This document shows positions 19,020-31,352 of a DNA stretch of 64,000 nucleotides, one piece after another. The stretch spans positions 9,918,639-9,982,638 of the forward strand of contig OZ022584.1 of the NCBI GenBank assembly GCA_963669155.1, read 5' to 3'. The notes under the pieces are model-generated. The model did no database searches. It saw only the letters and a list, made by a program, of their open reading frames with translations, and was not told the DNA's origin. Made by a program: the position numbers and the translations under genes. The stretch comes from Arbacia lixula. Lineage: Eukaryota; Echinodermata; Echinoidea; Arbacioida; Arbaciidae. Position 1 is the stretch's first letter, and the number at the start of each line of letters is the position of its first letter.

Positions 19020-19643
19020 TACAGTTGAGGCCAGAAGTTTACATACACCCATGGAATTCAGTGAAATTTGTTTGCTTGCCAAACATCGTATAATTTACTA
19101 TATCTTCAGAAATATAAATACTACCTTGACAAATTTGGTGTCAAATGAAAGAGCGTATTAAGCTCTTTCATTTGATACCAGATTCGTTCACTCACATTTC
19201 AGGTGGAATTTTCTTTGAAGAAAAAAAGTAATATGCATTCCAAATGTATTCTATTGTTATATTTTCAGACATCGTTTCATAGAAATTTATAAATGTCAAA
19301 TCTATGATTTATATTACATTTTCTATCATGATATGTCACCACCGAACAAAAAAAGTGTAATCTGAAATGTTTGTGTTGAGAAGAAACTAGCACAAATATG
19401 AAATGTTTTTGTTGAGTTTTTATTTTTAATTTCTCTAAAATATGAGGATTTTGGGGGAAAAATGACAAAAGAAATGACAAAGCAATGTGATTAAGGGGCA
19501 TGACATACTCATTTGTTTGATATCAAATTCGTCATGATTCGTCATGATAGCACAAATATAAGATACGATTTTTATGATGTTTGACAAGTGTTAACTTTTC
19601 TTTGAATTTCCTGGGTTTATGTAAACTTGTGGCCTCAACTGTA
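19020..19643. mobile_element. Non-autonomous Tc1/Sleeping Beauty-like element
   Basis: TA + CAGTTGAGGCCAGAAGTTTA then CATACACC at the left; GTTTATGTAAACTTGTGGCC then TCAACTG + TA at the right. The inverted repeats continue imperfectly for about 70 bp. The outer sequence closely resembles the Tc1-type termini of Sleeping Beauty-like transposons (family knowledge). The 620-bp interior is AT-rich and holds no transposase, so it needs a partner in trans. Confidence 0.85.
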
Positions 19644-20144
19644 CATTTACATTACATTCGTGGACACCAAGAAATTAAGTCTCTTTATTGCATTGATGTT
19701 ACATGAATGATTTTATAGAGACTCAATACCCAAACACGATCGGTTTAGGAATATAGACTCAGATTGCTACAAAATGGAACTTTTCAAACAAAAACAAAGT
19801 TAGATATTCACTTTTCATGAAAAGATTTAGGAGAGTTCTGACTGCTTGATTTTATACACGTTGTCATTGGGGTATACTGTTGATTCACGCCGAGTGTTGG
19901 GACGTTTGGAAAATGGAGCACACGCCCTTTCAGGTTACAATCTCAATAATATCCTACTACATTCCTTGTTCTGTAGTATGGCAGAACTGTGCAGGCACCA
20001 ACCCTCATCAGTCAATAAGTAAAGTCTGAACCAACCACGACTAGTTATCAGGTTTGTACATACCTCCTTACAGGATGCATCTGCGCTATCAGAAACCCTC
20101 TTCATATACACCACCTATCCGCAAAATAAGCGCAACAATTGCGG
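19644..20144. other. Intergenic
   Basis: No gene or repeat recognised. AT-rich with scattered TACATGTA-like words. Confidence 0.4.
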
Positions 20145-20587
20145 CTATTATGCCGATGCATTACCAATAGCTATGTACCGGTATATGAACGGGAATCACT
20201 CAAATAATGCGATATTTGCTTCCTCCTTTTTTTCTCGCTTACTTTGAGGTTCGAGACCTAGTAATAATACTGCAATACATGTAAGCAAATCTTATAAACT
20301 TGAGTTCGCAAAATAGCTGTAAATGTTGAGCCTTGTGCATTGCGCTCTTAAGCGTGGTTCACTTATCGCACCGCGCGTATGGTTTAGCGGAACATGTCAC
20401 CAGCACGTGTCTGCTCTAGCTACGGATGTGGAGAAAGTCCAGCTGTCCAAAACACCGCAAAGTTACAGCTTTTTGGTGTATATGAACGGTGCTTCTAGAG
20501 GCTCGCAGAAAAACATTCTTACTGATGTGCATCGGTCTACAGTAATAGCGGTATTATCATGATTATGGTATCTGAACAGGGCTGTAC
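20145..20587 (+). repeat. Dispersed repeat family I, copy 1
   Basis: Aligns in order with 52799-53200: GCCGATGCATTACC, TTTGCTTCCTCCTTTTTTTC, TCGAGACCTAG, AATCTTATAAACT, CTTGTGCATTGC, GATGTGCAT, GGGCTGTA. About 440 bp with substantial divergence. GGTTCGAGACC (20247-20257) matches a Pol III B-box pattern, but no convincing A box was found. Confidence 0.6.
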
Positions 20588-23500
20588 GGACACAGAATTC
20601 AAGAAAGTGGCTCATCCTAGTCTGTGACTGGAGACTACTATGACCACACCAATGCATATAAAGTAAAAAATACAGCACCCATTCAAAGTACAATTTCTCT
20701 ATCAAATGCAGATGATACTGCACATCATTTATTGTTACTGCCACGTAGACTACAAACTGAAATAGAACTAGTATCAACAAACAACGTAAAAATGATCACA
20801 TTTTTAGTTTTGCTTTCAATACACACATGGAATGAATGTACACTTTTTTCATTTTTGTATTCTTGTTTTTGTTTTTGTACAAAACAGTTCTAGAAATAAT
20901 ACTTTGACCTTCATTTTTTTTCAGGTTGTCAAACTACTGTACAATATTCACAGAGCTACAGACAAGGAGACTGCTATGTTGTTTACATTATGTACATGGT
21001 TTTTCTTTTACAGAGTACTGCTAGAATCTTTGTACAAAAGGATGAGGAAGAATACAACTACACATACATACTGGAACTGGCTATACTCATTGGAAACCCA
21101 CACATAACCTATCTACACTGTACAGGCAGCAGGCACACTGCACACAAGCTTGCCCATTTGTATTGCATTCACAGCCATTCTACTCAGCTAGGGTAGGAAT
21201 GACCAGGCTGCACTAGCTGGCAATATGTAAATGAGGGCTGTGCAGTGTAAGGGATCATCTCGACATCTCGGCTCATATAATGATGTGCTCATAAGGTGCA
21301 TGCTTCACTAGTCAGCTGTTATTACAAACATTTAGTGAACTCCTGCAAAAATAAGACAGAGGTTATCATCATCAAAGTAGAATACATTGGTTAACATAAC
21401 TTTTGAATCAAAAGCGCTCATTTTCAGTTATAATCTAACAGCACAAAAGCTATCATCGGACAAAGTCAAGCAATGCTCCATGGAAATACAACATATTCAA
21501 TTATTCTTTGTGAAGAAATGTTCCCCTTCACAGGCATATCACAAGAAAAGTTGTCTTTTTTTATATTGCAAATGTGCTTTAATACGTCTCATTTTCATTC
21601 AGGTAAAAAGAGATCAGGAGATGGAGATTTTTTCCAAAAGAACTTTACGAGACTTTACTGAATACAAGTGTGAAGCACTATACAAAGCCCCATTCTGATT
21701 TCCAGTGCTTGCTATACATGCTCTGGGCATGGACCTATCATGGATGGACTGCGCTCGGATAGACTTGCTTTGATCTATGAGGTCCGCCGCCTCATAAAAA
21801 TTCAAGACATTCAGGTGTTTTAAACAATTAGCTGTATTTCTAATTAGGTAGTGCCTTCTCTGAATAACAAAAGAAAATCTGTTTTGAGAAGTACGTCAAC
21901 CGTTCAGCCTTCGCTGGGAGCTCGTAGCTGGCTTTTTACATCACGCACTGTGAATTAGTTTTGGGGTGAGCGAAGGGAAATTTTGAAAAAATTGTAGAAA
22001 GAATTTGATCTGTTACTTTTTCGGACACATCCGCACACGAAATTGAGGTTGTTTCCATGAAAGATGAAACATTCAATAAACGATTTACAAGATATTTTTA
22101 AGGAAATATGATTCGGAAATGTGCGATATGGAGGCATTTCTCTGGTATGTTTTCTACAGTATTCTCCTTTTATCACAAAAACGAAGAAACAATACAATCT
22201 GAAATTCACACAATCGTATCTTAATAACATGTAATACTACTGCACATGCACTTCAGTTCATGAAGTGGTTCTAAAATCTTCTGCGCATACAGAATATATA
22301 TTCCTCAAAATGCATCCTACAGTTTTCATGCTTGTTTGGCGGCGGATCTCCCTCGATCAAAAAGCCAAACGCGTCAAATATTCCATTGTGATATCAATGC
22401 ACGCGACTGCTGTCGGAATAAATTACACTTCGTGTGCTGACTCCATTCCTTACACCTCTCTGCTCTGGGCAATCTGTACTGAATTATTTGCTCCTAAAAC
22501 GAAGCATTAATCATACAATATAATGATACGTTCAGAACCGTAAGTTATGTGTGGGTTTGTACACAATAATGTCAATCTTCAAGTAACAATGATAATAAAT
22601 AAAACTACACTGATTTGTACAAGTAAGCTATACAATTTTTGCATCATTTTTGCTGTCGACAATAGCACAATATCTCTCCCATTTCCAGCTAAACCTGCTA
22701 ATGGAGCTGTCACAGAAATTTCAATGTCCTCTGGCTGATGCAGATATATACACCACAAACAGAGGAATTGAAACATCTTTCTAAAAGTAACTTTGCAGTT
22801 CTACCAACTCAAAGACAGATCATCTAATCATTTGATTCCTTTTTTTATAATTTTTCTTCCAAATAAGAGCTATTAAAGAACAGGGTAGCCTTTTGCATGA
22901 CAAACACATCAAATTGTGTAATTACCACAGAAAATGGGCAAAAAAGAACTTCCCTTACAAACATAAACAGGGATAGTTTTTTTTCATTTCCCATGCAAAG
23001 GTTTGTGAAGCTACGACTGCCATTTCATACACATTATCAGTTGGGTATAGTTCTAATCCAGGCGAAGTCACATGACTCAGGGCTACCCTGCTTTTCAATA
23101 GTGAGCAAAAGTCATCTCAATACAATACCAAAAGGCAATGCCAGCTACTTGCTAGAACGATCAATAATCCGCTATTTTGAAAAAATCACATTGATTTGTG
23201 AGTTCAGATCCCACAGTACACTCTTGCATGAAGGTTCATCATCACACTGATGACTTTGACATCAACAAGTTGTGCTAATATCACATGATTTGAACTAGTG
23301 CTGCGATTGCTTCGTTTTTTAATACTAGCTCGTAGCACACTCTCACAATGCGCCACCAAATCGTAATCATCGTAATCATTATCATTTCCATTTCAATAAA
23401 TAATGATGCCTCCTGCTATAATTCATCTTGCGTAAATGAATTTGGAACAAAAACACGATCAACTGTATTATTCTGAAATATAAGCGCAACAGTACAATAA

Positions 23501-25660
23501 AAAAAAAAAATTGTATTTGTAGGCCAACTGCTTTAAACATATCTTATTGCATTCAAAAGGGCTGTCTGCACTTTTTCATTACGTTTGTCCATGGGAAAAG
23601 TGTCTTTGAAACTCATACCTTCAGAGGAAAAAAAGAGTTGCTCACTTGATAGATGTACATGTATGCACAGTACCTGAAGAGCTCTACAAATGTGATGCAA
23701 GCTCTCCACATCCCTACCCCAAATGTCCTTTACGCTCATAGGATTTTCTTTATGTCCCTAATAAATTACGAAAAAAGAGAAACATTCCACAGCAATGCTA
23801 CACCATAAAATCACTAGGACGTCATCCTTGTGGCAAAAGCAAGATAAACAGCAATGTGCCTTGTTTGAAAACAAAGGAATAAGGGACAGAATGTGAGGAA
23901 GTTTTTTGCATTCTGTACAGACCTCATTTAGGTAGTGCCGATTTAACAATGAAATTGCCCGTTTTGTTTAAGTTTGATACCGCTCCTGCCCAGACAGAAT
24001 TTTGTGCCTTTTATGCAGTACCCTAATTTTATTTCATTTATATAGATCCTGATTATATGGCATGCCATTTTTTTCATGAAATTACCCTGAACTAAATAAA
24101 ATTGAATTATCTCATGACCGTGCTACCATGTACAGTGCGGGTGGCAGTTTTATCATGAAGATAGAGTAGTCTGCAGGAATACACAAGTCAGTACAGTGAA
24201 CAACACCTTTACAAATAATAATTTGGCACAATAATTGAAGACTGTCAAAGAGGAGGTCATGGCATAGTAATTTGACTATCTCTTGAAGAAAGCACAAAAT
24301 CCCCTAAACATAAACAATATTGCTTTTATTCATGATGAAAAGGATATAGAATAATATAAAAGCTCTATTTCTAATTATTTTCCATCTTTCTTTCGTAATT
24401 CCTTTTTAGTTATATTTTGCATCCAATTTCTGACACAATGACATGATAGTGTCTACACGAAAAACATGGCAGTTATCAAAATATTTTTAATGTTTGAGAT
24501 TCCTGGAATCTGAACACAATCACTTACCTTCCTATTCCATTACCCATGCTTGTTTTTGTAGCACACTTTCACACAAATTTCTTACTGTCACATAATTCTG
24601 CTTTTCTGATTCTTCCGTTGTCATTTCAAGATTGTGTTCTCCTAAACTAATATTGAGTATGTTTCATTCCATACGGCCAGCCTTTTCTTCACTTTAATCT
24701 CCTCTTCTTTGCAGGTTTAGCTTTGCGCATGGTAAGAAAGACTTTCTAGTTGATTGGCATGCGTTATTGTGTGAAATTTGCACACAAAAATATGTTGGTA
24801 AGAAAGTTTTGATGTGTTTTTCCTTGACCATTGAAGTTTGCACATGTGACATGTTAATACCATCTGAAATTAATCCGCGCAAGAGCCCAAGCTGGAGCCA
24901 TTTTCATGAGACCATTCAAGCCTAGTTTGCTGCTCAAAATGCATGCAGCTCAATGCACTTTAGCAACTAACTAGCCCTTAGTACAGTTTCATGAAAATGC
25001 CCCCCGAGTGATACTAACACACATCTGTCCATCTTTCACTTCATGAGTAGCGCAAATCCTTGTTCACGGGTGCTGTTTGCTCTGCACGGTTGGTCAAAGA
25101 CAGCGGATGACCCAGGAACAATGATGACCAGTTCCCTTTAAACGCAACGGAGCATGTAGAAACCTAGCACACCCAGGAAGTGTCACATTTCTGTGAGTCT
25201 GTCCGTCCGTCCGTCTGTTTGATGTACGAGAGGAAGCCTTTCCTTATCTCCATGTTTAAGGTGGTTGACAAACACGGTTCTGCCAATGTCAGCTTTTAAC
25301 ACTAGTAGAGTGAAATCTGTATAATTATACCATAACAACCACTATAAAATGACAAAATATGCCATTTATTAGCCGCTAACAAATATATTTACGATTGATA
25401 TTTACCCGTTGTTTATCAAAAGCCTGTACATGCTCTGTACTGTGGCTGGCTCAGTAAAAACTTCTTCTTTTAGGCAACGCACGCTGGTCTGAAAAACTTT
25501 TAGTATATGGGTTAACATACGGGTTTATACTTTAACATTGGTTTCCATGAGAAATACCTGTATTACCCACAAGAAACAACAAACTGTGGTCTTAAACTTC
25601 AAAGAGAGGTAGTCTTTCTATAAAGGTGGGATCTTAAGAAGGTTTCATTGTACATTAGAG
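20588..25660. other. 5-kb gene-poor intergenic stretch
   Basis: AT-rich with only short unrelated ORFs. No exon with matching splice sites, no tRNA or known miRNA recognised. 25440-25660 may hold decayed Tigger-like sequence. Confidence 0.4.
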
Positions 25661-25669
25661 CACTAAAAA

Positions 25670-25888
25670 TTGAAAAAATCTCAAAAGTTCAATGAACATG
25701 AACAATCCTATTTCAAGAAGGTATGTTCTGTAAAGGACAGCATGAGAAAAGTGGTCAAGATGATTGGACCTGTCATCGTGGCAAACCTGCTGAACCATGG
25801 CATCATCACCGTTCCTGAACTTGTTTCACATTACAAAAATAACCAAAGTTGGCTTTTCAAAATACCAAAAAGATACATTTATTCCTAA
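25670..25888 (+). other. Unrecognised 72-codon ORF, possible exon or TE remnant
   Basis: Encodes a Lys-rich start, then VVKMIGPVIVANLLNHGIIT and VPELVSHYKN, which looks more protein-like than neighbouring frames. I do not recognise it. About 230 bp downstream (26104-26121) is TATAACGGGGTTTGCCTG, a Tigger/pogo-like terminus, so the ORF may be captured or decayed element sequence. An internal AAGAAGGTATGT could be a splice donor. Confidence 0.25.
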
Positions 25889-26352
25889 CTCCCTGAGATA
25901 CAATAATATTTTTGGTATACCCCTAGTTTGTAGTTCTATTAAGGTCAGACTAAGGACTGGATGGTGGCTCAACAAATCCTCCGTTGTTTCAATATTTTCC
26001 CGAATGACTTTTTTATGATAGACTTTTCAGCAAATTATTTTTTTTGCGATAGGCAACCTATGTCCTCGTAATAAGCGAGTTCTCGCTATACCCATGCTCG
26101 TTATAACGGGGTTTGCCTGTATAAACCATGTCCAATAAAAAAAAAAATATTTCACAGGGTCCAATCCTGTGATATTACATAAAAAATGATCAACGTGTCA
26201 AGAAAAACATACTAGTTTGAAAGTTTGCAGAAGACGTGGCTCACAAATTGCTGAATTCGATATATATTTGTGATGACTCCTGTGACAGTACATATAAGAG
26301 TGTACCAGCGAAAGGTAAGAAGCAGCCAAACTGGGCCATATTGCATGTACAT

Positions 26353-26484
26353 GTAGGTTTTCAATTATTGTAACTTACCAGCAATGGCAACTATCATGGC
26401 AACAGGTGCAATAATAAGAGCTCATTGGCTGCTACCAAAGTAGTTAATATTGATGGTAAGTTACAATAACTGAAAACCTATATG
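26353..26484. mobile_element. Foldback MITE family D, copy 2
   Basis: GTAGGTTTTCAATTATTGTA ... GTTACAATAACTGAAAACCT with ATGGCAACTATCATGG and GTTAATATTGATGGTAAG inside, matching 8809-8945. Confidence 0.75.
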
Positions 26485-26624
26485 CAGCATGACCCCAAAG
26501 TGACAACTTTTCCCTTTTGGTACTATTTGATGGGCATTACATAATGATATATGCAAACTGATCGTTGAACACACATCATTTCCATTTCCTTATCGTATCT
26601 ACCGTATCTATCTTATTTTCAACT

Positions 26625-26860
26625 GGCCATGACTACGATTGTCCTTCTCTATGAGGTGCATGGTCGGACAATGTACTGAGAGTGCGTTGAATGATCGATG
26701 TAAAGACACTCCACACTGTGTTTGGATCAATAGAAGCTGATGAATAGATGGAATGTTCTGAATAGACATTGTCATATCTGCATGATAATAAATACATGTA
26801 CTTACACAGGTCGACTATCTCATGAATTTTGAAATTTACTCTTGAGTAATACCAGCATAA
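26625..26860 (-). repeat. Dispersed repeat family A, diverged copy 3
   Basis: Reverse-complement orientation: CATGACTACGATTGTCC ... GTAAAGACACTCCACACTG ... GTCATATCTGCATGATAATA ... GGTCGACTATCTCATG, matching in order the complements in 992-1333. Confidence 0.55.
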
Positions 26861-26975
26861 ATCTGTTCATATGCATGTTGCAATTAGGAACTAGTATATT
26901 TTGTTTGTTAGTTTGTATGCTCTGTTTCTGTTAATGAGTATATTAAGGGATATTTTTTACAATGTACAGTGTATG

Positions 26976-27195
26976 TACACAACAGCTCAAAGAAATTGGC
27001 ATAGGGAAAGGGAGAGGGAAGAAAGGGAATGTGCTGCAGTTTTGAACTGCGGTACATTATGTCCAGTTCAGCATGAAACACGATGCTTTAGCCTAAAATG
27101 CATCGTGCTTCATGCTGCATTGGACAAAATATACCGCGGTTTAAAACTGCGGCTCCTTCCCTTTCCCTTTGCCAATTCCTTTGAGCTGTAGTGTA
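26976..27195 (+). mobile_element. Hairpin MITE family F, copy 3
   Basis: TA + CACAACAGCTCAAAGAAATT ... GAGCTGTAGTG + TA. The loop GCTTTAGCCTAAAATGCAT is in the same orientation as copy 1. Confidence 0.88.
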
Positions 27196-28150
27196 CATAT
27201 TCCTTATGTGAATCTGTCGGATGAATCCCTACCAACCCTCTGATTGCCATGGTTTCAATTTTGTATAGTAAATGAATGGGCTTTTGCTACCAAGAAGGTA
27301 AAAATTTCTTCCTCAAATTGTTTCTTTCCTGGTAAGTATTTCTTTCCTATGTTTGCATTTTTGTTGAATCTACATGTACTCCTCTGTCGTATTGTTGCGT
27401 ACAATACAATAAAATTTGTAAACACGAATGAGGAGCAGACAAAACCTGCTCTTGAGGAAAACAAAGCATATATCTCACCAAGAACAGATCTCCATTTGCA
27501 GAATGACACACAATAGATACAATATTAATAATGATGATTGGTGTAACTAAATAAGAAATCACTATCATATTTTTTAGAAATGAAGAAAATCTTAATGCCA
27601 AGTGCTGTTTATATACAGAAAGCAATAACATTAAAAACTGTGTTTGGTATTCCTGTAGCTGTGTATGATTTTCTGATTATTGCTATTATTATTAAACTGG
27701 TATCAAAATTTCTTTCAATAGAAGCAACCATGTACTACTGGCATCATGTTTACCTAACATTTCAAACACATTCCCATTTCTGTCATAGCCAGTCCAATGC
27801 ATAGGTAGCAAAGGTTGCATTCAGCCTGTCAGACTAGTTTGATGGAAGCATCTAGTACATCAGAAGTACTCTCACAACTCTTCTGATGTAGGGGAAACCC
27901 AGGCCCTTGTTGCTTCCTTTGGTAATGTTCAATTCTTCCTGATACTCAAATCAAATACTCTCAGAAACTAACAACCAGCCAAGACGGACATGATATTCAT
28001 CAGCTTATGTGGCAGTATGTTGATTTCTTTCGCCATTTCTCCATATTGCATATAAGGGGAAGTCGTCTGATAATGCGTAGAGCCACGACCTTCAGACCGT
28101 TTATTGCAGTCATGTCAGTTTCCGTTCTCTAACACGATTACACTAGACCA
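27196..28150. other. Intergenic
   Basis: AT-rich, short chance ORFs only. No repeat partner noticed. Confidence 0.35.
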
Positions 28151-28309
28151 GGGTCCCGTTGCATAAAACTTACCATTAATGGTAACTCTGCCATCGATGG
28201 TAACTACCATGGTAACACCGCTGGACAGCCAATCAACTTCAAGGTTTCCGAAGAAGTTGCCATTGATAGCAAAGTTACCATCAATGGTAAGTTTTATGCA
28301 ACAGGGCCC
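28151..28309. mobile_element. Foldback MITE, GGGCCCTGTTGCA family, copy 2
   Basis: GTTGCATAAAACTTACCATT ... TGGTAAGTTTTATGCAACAG and GGGCCC, with the same inner palindromes as 22-179 (GGTAACTACCATGGTAAC). Confidence 0.82.
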
Positions 28310-28542
28310 AGAAGCAGACGGAACTGCAAACACAATCCTAATGAGGCTGCGTGGTGCATCGTGCAATAACTTTTCCTCATATGCGGTATAGAGAATCCTC
28401 TTTCCTTGTTCCACAGTTGATTTTTTGAACAATATCTGGACATAAATGTTTTCCACATGAACATTGACACATGCTGCTTTCGGAGTATGCTCATGACACA
28501 TACTGTACATGTAGGATGCTTCTGAGAACCATTGTAAACCAG

Positions 28543-29877
28543 TACAGCTTACTCTCGATATAACGAGGTCGTCGGGACCAGGGCTTTTTCCTCGTTATAA
28601 CGAAACCTCGTTGTATCCAAACAGGATAAAAAACAATAAAATACATTAAAACGTGTGCTTGTGTGTTCATTGTGTTTTACCATGTTTTCATATGCATAGC
28701 CGTCTTGGAAACATGCGTTATCAAACTGAAAAAAGGAATTGGAAACATGCGTTTTCAAACTGAAAAGGGGATGCATTTTTGCTCAACACATCATCCTCCC
28801 TTGATATATTTTGATGTTTTAATAACTAATTGCATTCAATGAATTATAGACCATTCCCGATACGATGGGTGTTATTTTGCAGTAAATTAACAGGTCAATT
28901 GTTATCGTAATCTTCTGGACAAGAAAACATGCGGTTTCGTTGTTTGGACAAACAAGAGAATAGGCGGCGCAACGGGTTGAACGGCCGGGATATGAGGGGA
29001 AGGTGGAGTTAGATAAGAGCGTCTCGCTCGTCTGATAGGTTTTGCACAACGACGTAGCAACACCGTCATGATCGGCACTTTCTTTGTGGGTCATTCCAAA
29101 ATTATTACGAGGGGGTTCCATGTAAGATTAACGCTGCCCTGCATGCTTATACATGTATTTCATTTCGTATCATGATGACTTCCAGCGGTATTCTAATTTC
29201 AGGAAGAATATTTTATTATCTCTTCAAATCTTTCATTGTCATATTTTAGTGTGTGAAATATACTTCACCCGTCCGAGATCACATTTGTTTTTGTCAAGAA
29301 ACCCAATCAATCGCTGCTCATCAGACACACCCCCAATTCAGCACGCATCGTGTCATTCATTGCCGCGATGAGATCGGACTTGCAAACCATGTGCCCCACC
29401 ATGTGCTTTCAATGTACGTACGCTGTGCGAAGGAGTGATGTATCAGAAACTGTGCACCCCCAATTCAGCGCGCGCCGTATATCATTGATTGCCGTGATGG
29501 GATCGGACTTGGAAACCATGTGCTTTCAATGTACGTACGCTGTGCGATCGCGAAGGAGTGATGTATTAGAAACTGTGCACATGCTCGCGTTGTGTGGACG
29601 TGTATTACGAGATGTGTGTGTGGCTCTTTGCGGCGCCGGTGTTTTCATGTCTCGATTTTTCCTTCCTCGTTGTAACGGGACGCAATTGTTATGTTTTTCT
29701 TTGTCTTGGGGTCAACAGAATAAGCTCGTTATAACGAAATCTCGTTGTAACCGTGCTCGTTGTAAGCGACGTGTTGCACCATAGGTTTGCATGTAGAAAC
29801 TTTTGGGACCGAGAGATTTCTCTCGTTATAACGAAACCTCGTTATATCCGTGCTCGTTGTATCGAGAGTAAGCTGTA
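28543..29877. mobile_element. Non-autonomous pogo/Tigger-like element (1.3 kb)
   Basis: TA + CAGCTTACTCTCGATATAAC at the left; TTGTATCGAGAGTAAGCTG + TA at the right. CTCGTTATAACGAAA repeats occur near both ends. TA flanks and CTCG(T/A)TATAACGA termini are characteristic of pogo/Tigger elements (family knowledge). No DDE transposase frame; the 144-codon ORF inside is not transposase-like. Carries an internal ~127-bp tandem duplication. Confidence 0.75.
29326..29580 (+). repeat. 127-bp tandem duplication inside Tigger-like element
   Basis: Two units share CCCCCAATTCAGC, GATCGGACTTG, AACCATGTG, CTTTCAATGTACGTACGCTG, GAAGGAGTGATGTAT and GAAACTGTGCAC, differing by small indels. Confidence 0.8.
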
Positions 29878-30410
29878 CTTGAACCAAAGAAAGAGCTATG
29901 AAAGGACACATTGGAGTGTAAATCAATGCACAAGGGATATGGTAGAAACCGATGAAAATCCCCCTAGAACCTTCATTATGGCCATTGTTGCGATGACCAC
30001 ATTCCAGGCATTCCTGAGGTTAAAATGATGAAGGTCCTATGCTGCCTGGTCCACTCCACTCCCGTCCATGTCTCTTCCCTCTGGCTGGGTGCTGAGCTGT
30101 TGATATGTGCTTCCTGCTCATCCCTCTGTCCATCTGTCCGTCCTTCTGTCTGTGTGTGTGTGTGTGTACCTATCCATCCGTCTGGGCGTTTGTCTCTCCT
30201 CCCATGGCAGTGGTGGTGATGTTGCAACGGTTGTATAAACAGGTATCAGCAGTGAATAGAGTAGACCTAATAAGAGAGAGAATTGAAATATTGTTAATGG
30301 TGACATCACTGCATGAACAAATTACATGATAAATGCTCCATAAACTCACAAGAAATCTGATTGTACAGTGTTATAACAATTCTCATATGAAAGTAACAAA
30401 TTCAGACAAA

Positions 30411-30529
30411 GGCCCTGTCTCAAAAAGAGTTGCGATTGATCTGAATCTGAATCGATCGCAAATCAAATCCCCTAGATCTCCAATGAGTTACGATTGATAT
30501 TTATCGCAACTCTTTATGACATAGGGCCC
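30411..30529. mobile_element. Foldback MITE, GGCCCTGTCTCA type
   Basis: GGCCCTGTCTCAAAAAGAGT and TGCGATTGAT at the left; ATCGCAACTCTTTATGACAT then AGGGCCC at the right. 119 bp, single copy in the window. Confidence 0.75.
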
Positions 30530-30819
30530 TGCTCGTGGCTCAAATTACACACAAGTGCTGAGTGTATGATGGGCCATATAACCACAAACCATCCCTGGAC
30601 ATTATTGAAACTGATAAGCTTATATGCCCCCAATGTGGTAACAGGCTTACAGCAAGACACACACAGACACAGACACACACATACATGTACATGTATATGC
30701 ACACACAAGATATCCATCAGATACTCCCACTGCATTGTGGGTCAAGGAGAGGTCAGCTGACGCAGGGGATGAGGAGTGAGGATGCAGTACATGAAACGAC
30801 CCTCTCTGCTTCCCCTTCA

Positions 30820-31352
30820 CCCCTCTCATATGGGAGCTAGAGGGGGGCGGCAAAGGAGACCAGAGAATAATTGCACAATTCATCCCTTTCATATTGGAGA
30901 GACGCAAAGAAAGCCAGAGAATTACTGCAGGAATATACTGGACTGGGAAGACAAAAAGGCCTTCAAAATGTGATCGTGAGCGATCTTCTTGCCAATTGTC
31001 TTAAATTCATGTATTGTCTATTTTAGAAACTTGCTGAAAGTTATTTGCCCTCATATGATGCACATTTGGAGTAATTAGTGATTAAATCCGAAATCCTCAA
31101 AATGTTCGGCCGAACAATTTGAGGATTTGTGATTTAATCACTAATTACTCCAAATGGGGATAATTTTAGGGCAAATAGCTTTCAGCAAGTTTCTAAAATG
31201 GACAATACATGAATTTAAGACAATTGGCAAGAAGATCGCTCATGATCACATTTTGAAGACCTTTTTGTCTTCCCAGTCCAGTATATTCCCTTTAACCTCT
31301 TCCATATATGGGAGGAGACGAAGAAAACCAGAGAATGATTTCACAATTAATT
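30820..31352 (+). repeat. ~55-bp minisatellite, three units, interrupted by a MITE
   Basis: Units share (T)CATAT-GGAG, GACCAGAGAAT or close variants, and CACAATT. Units lie at about 30820-30880, 30881-30928 and 31292-31352. The third is separated from the second by the family E element. Confidence 0.6.
30929..31291. mobile_element. TTAA-flanked foldback element family E, copy 2
   Basis: AGGAATATACTGGACTGGGA ... CCCAGTCCAGTATATTCCCT followed by TTAA at 31292-31295. The body matches 9322-9659 (CAAGAAGATCGCT, TCAGCAAG, CAATACATGAATTTAAGAC). The left TTAA is degraded. Confidence 0.8.

Noticed and set aside
20247..20257. Possible tRNA or tRNA-derived SINE from the B-box-like GGTTCGAGACC
   Set aside because: No cloverleaf and no A box at the required spacing; the homologous site at 52 kb reads GATCGAGACC.
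29350..29784. 144-codon ORF in the Tigger-like element
   Set aside because: Spans the tandem duplication, so its repeats explain the open frame; it lacks transposase motifs.
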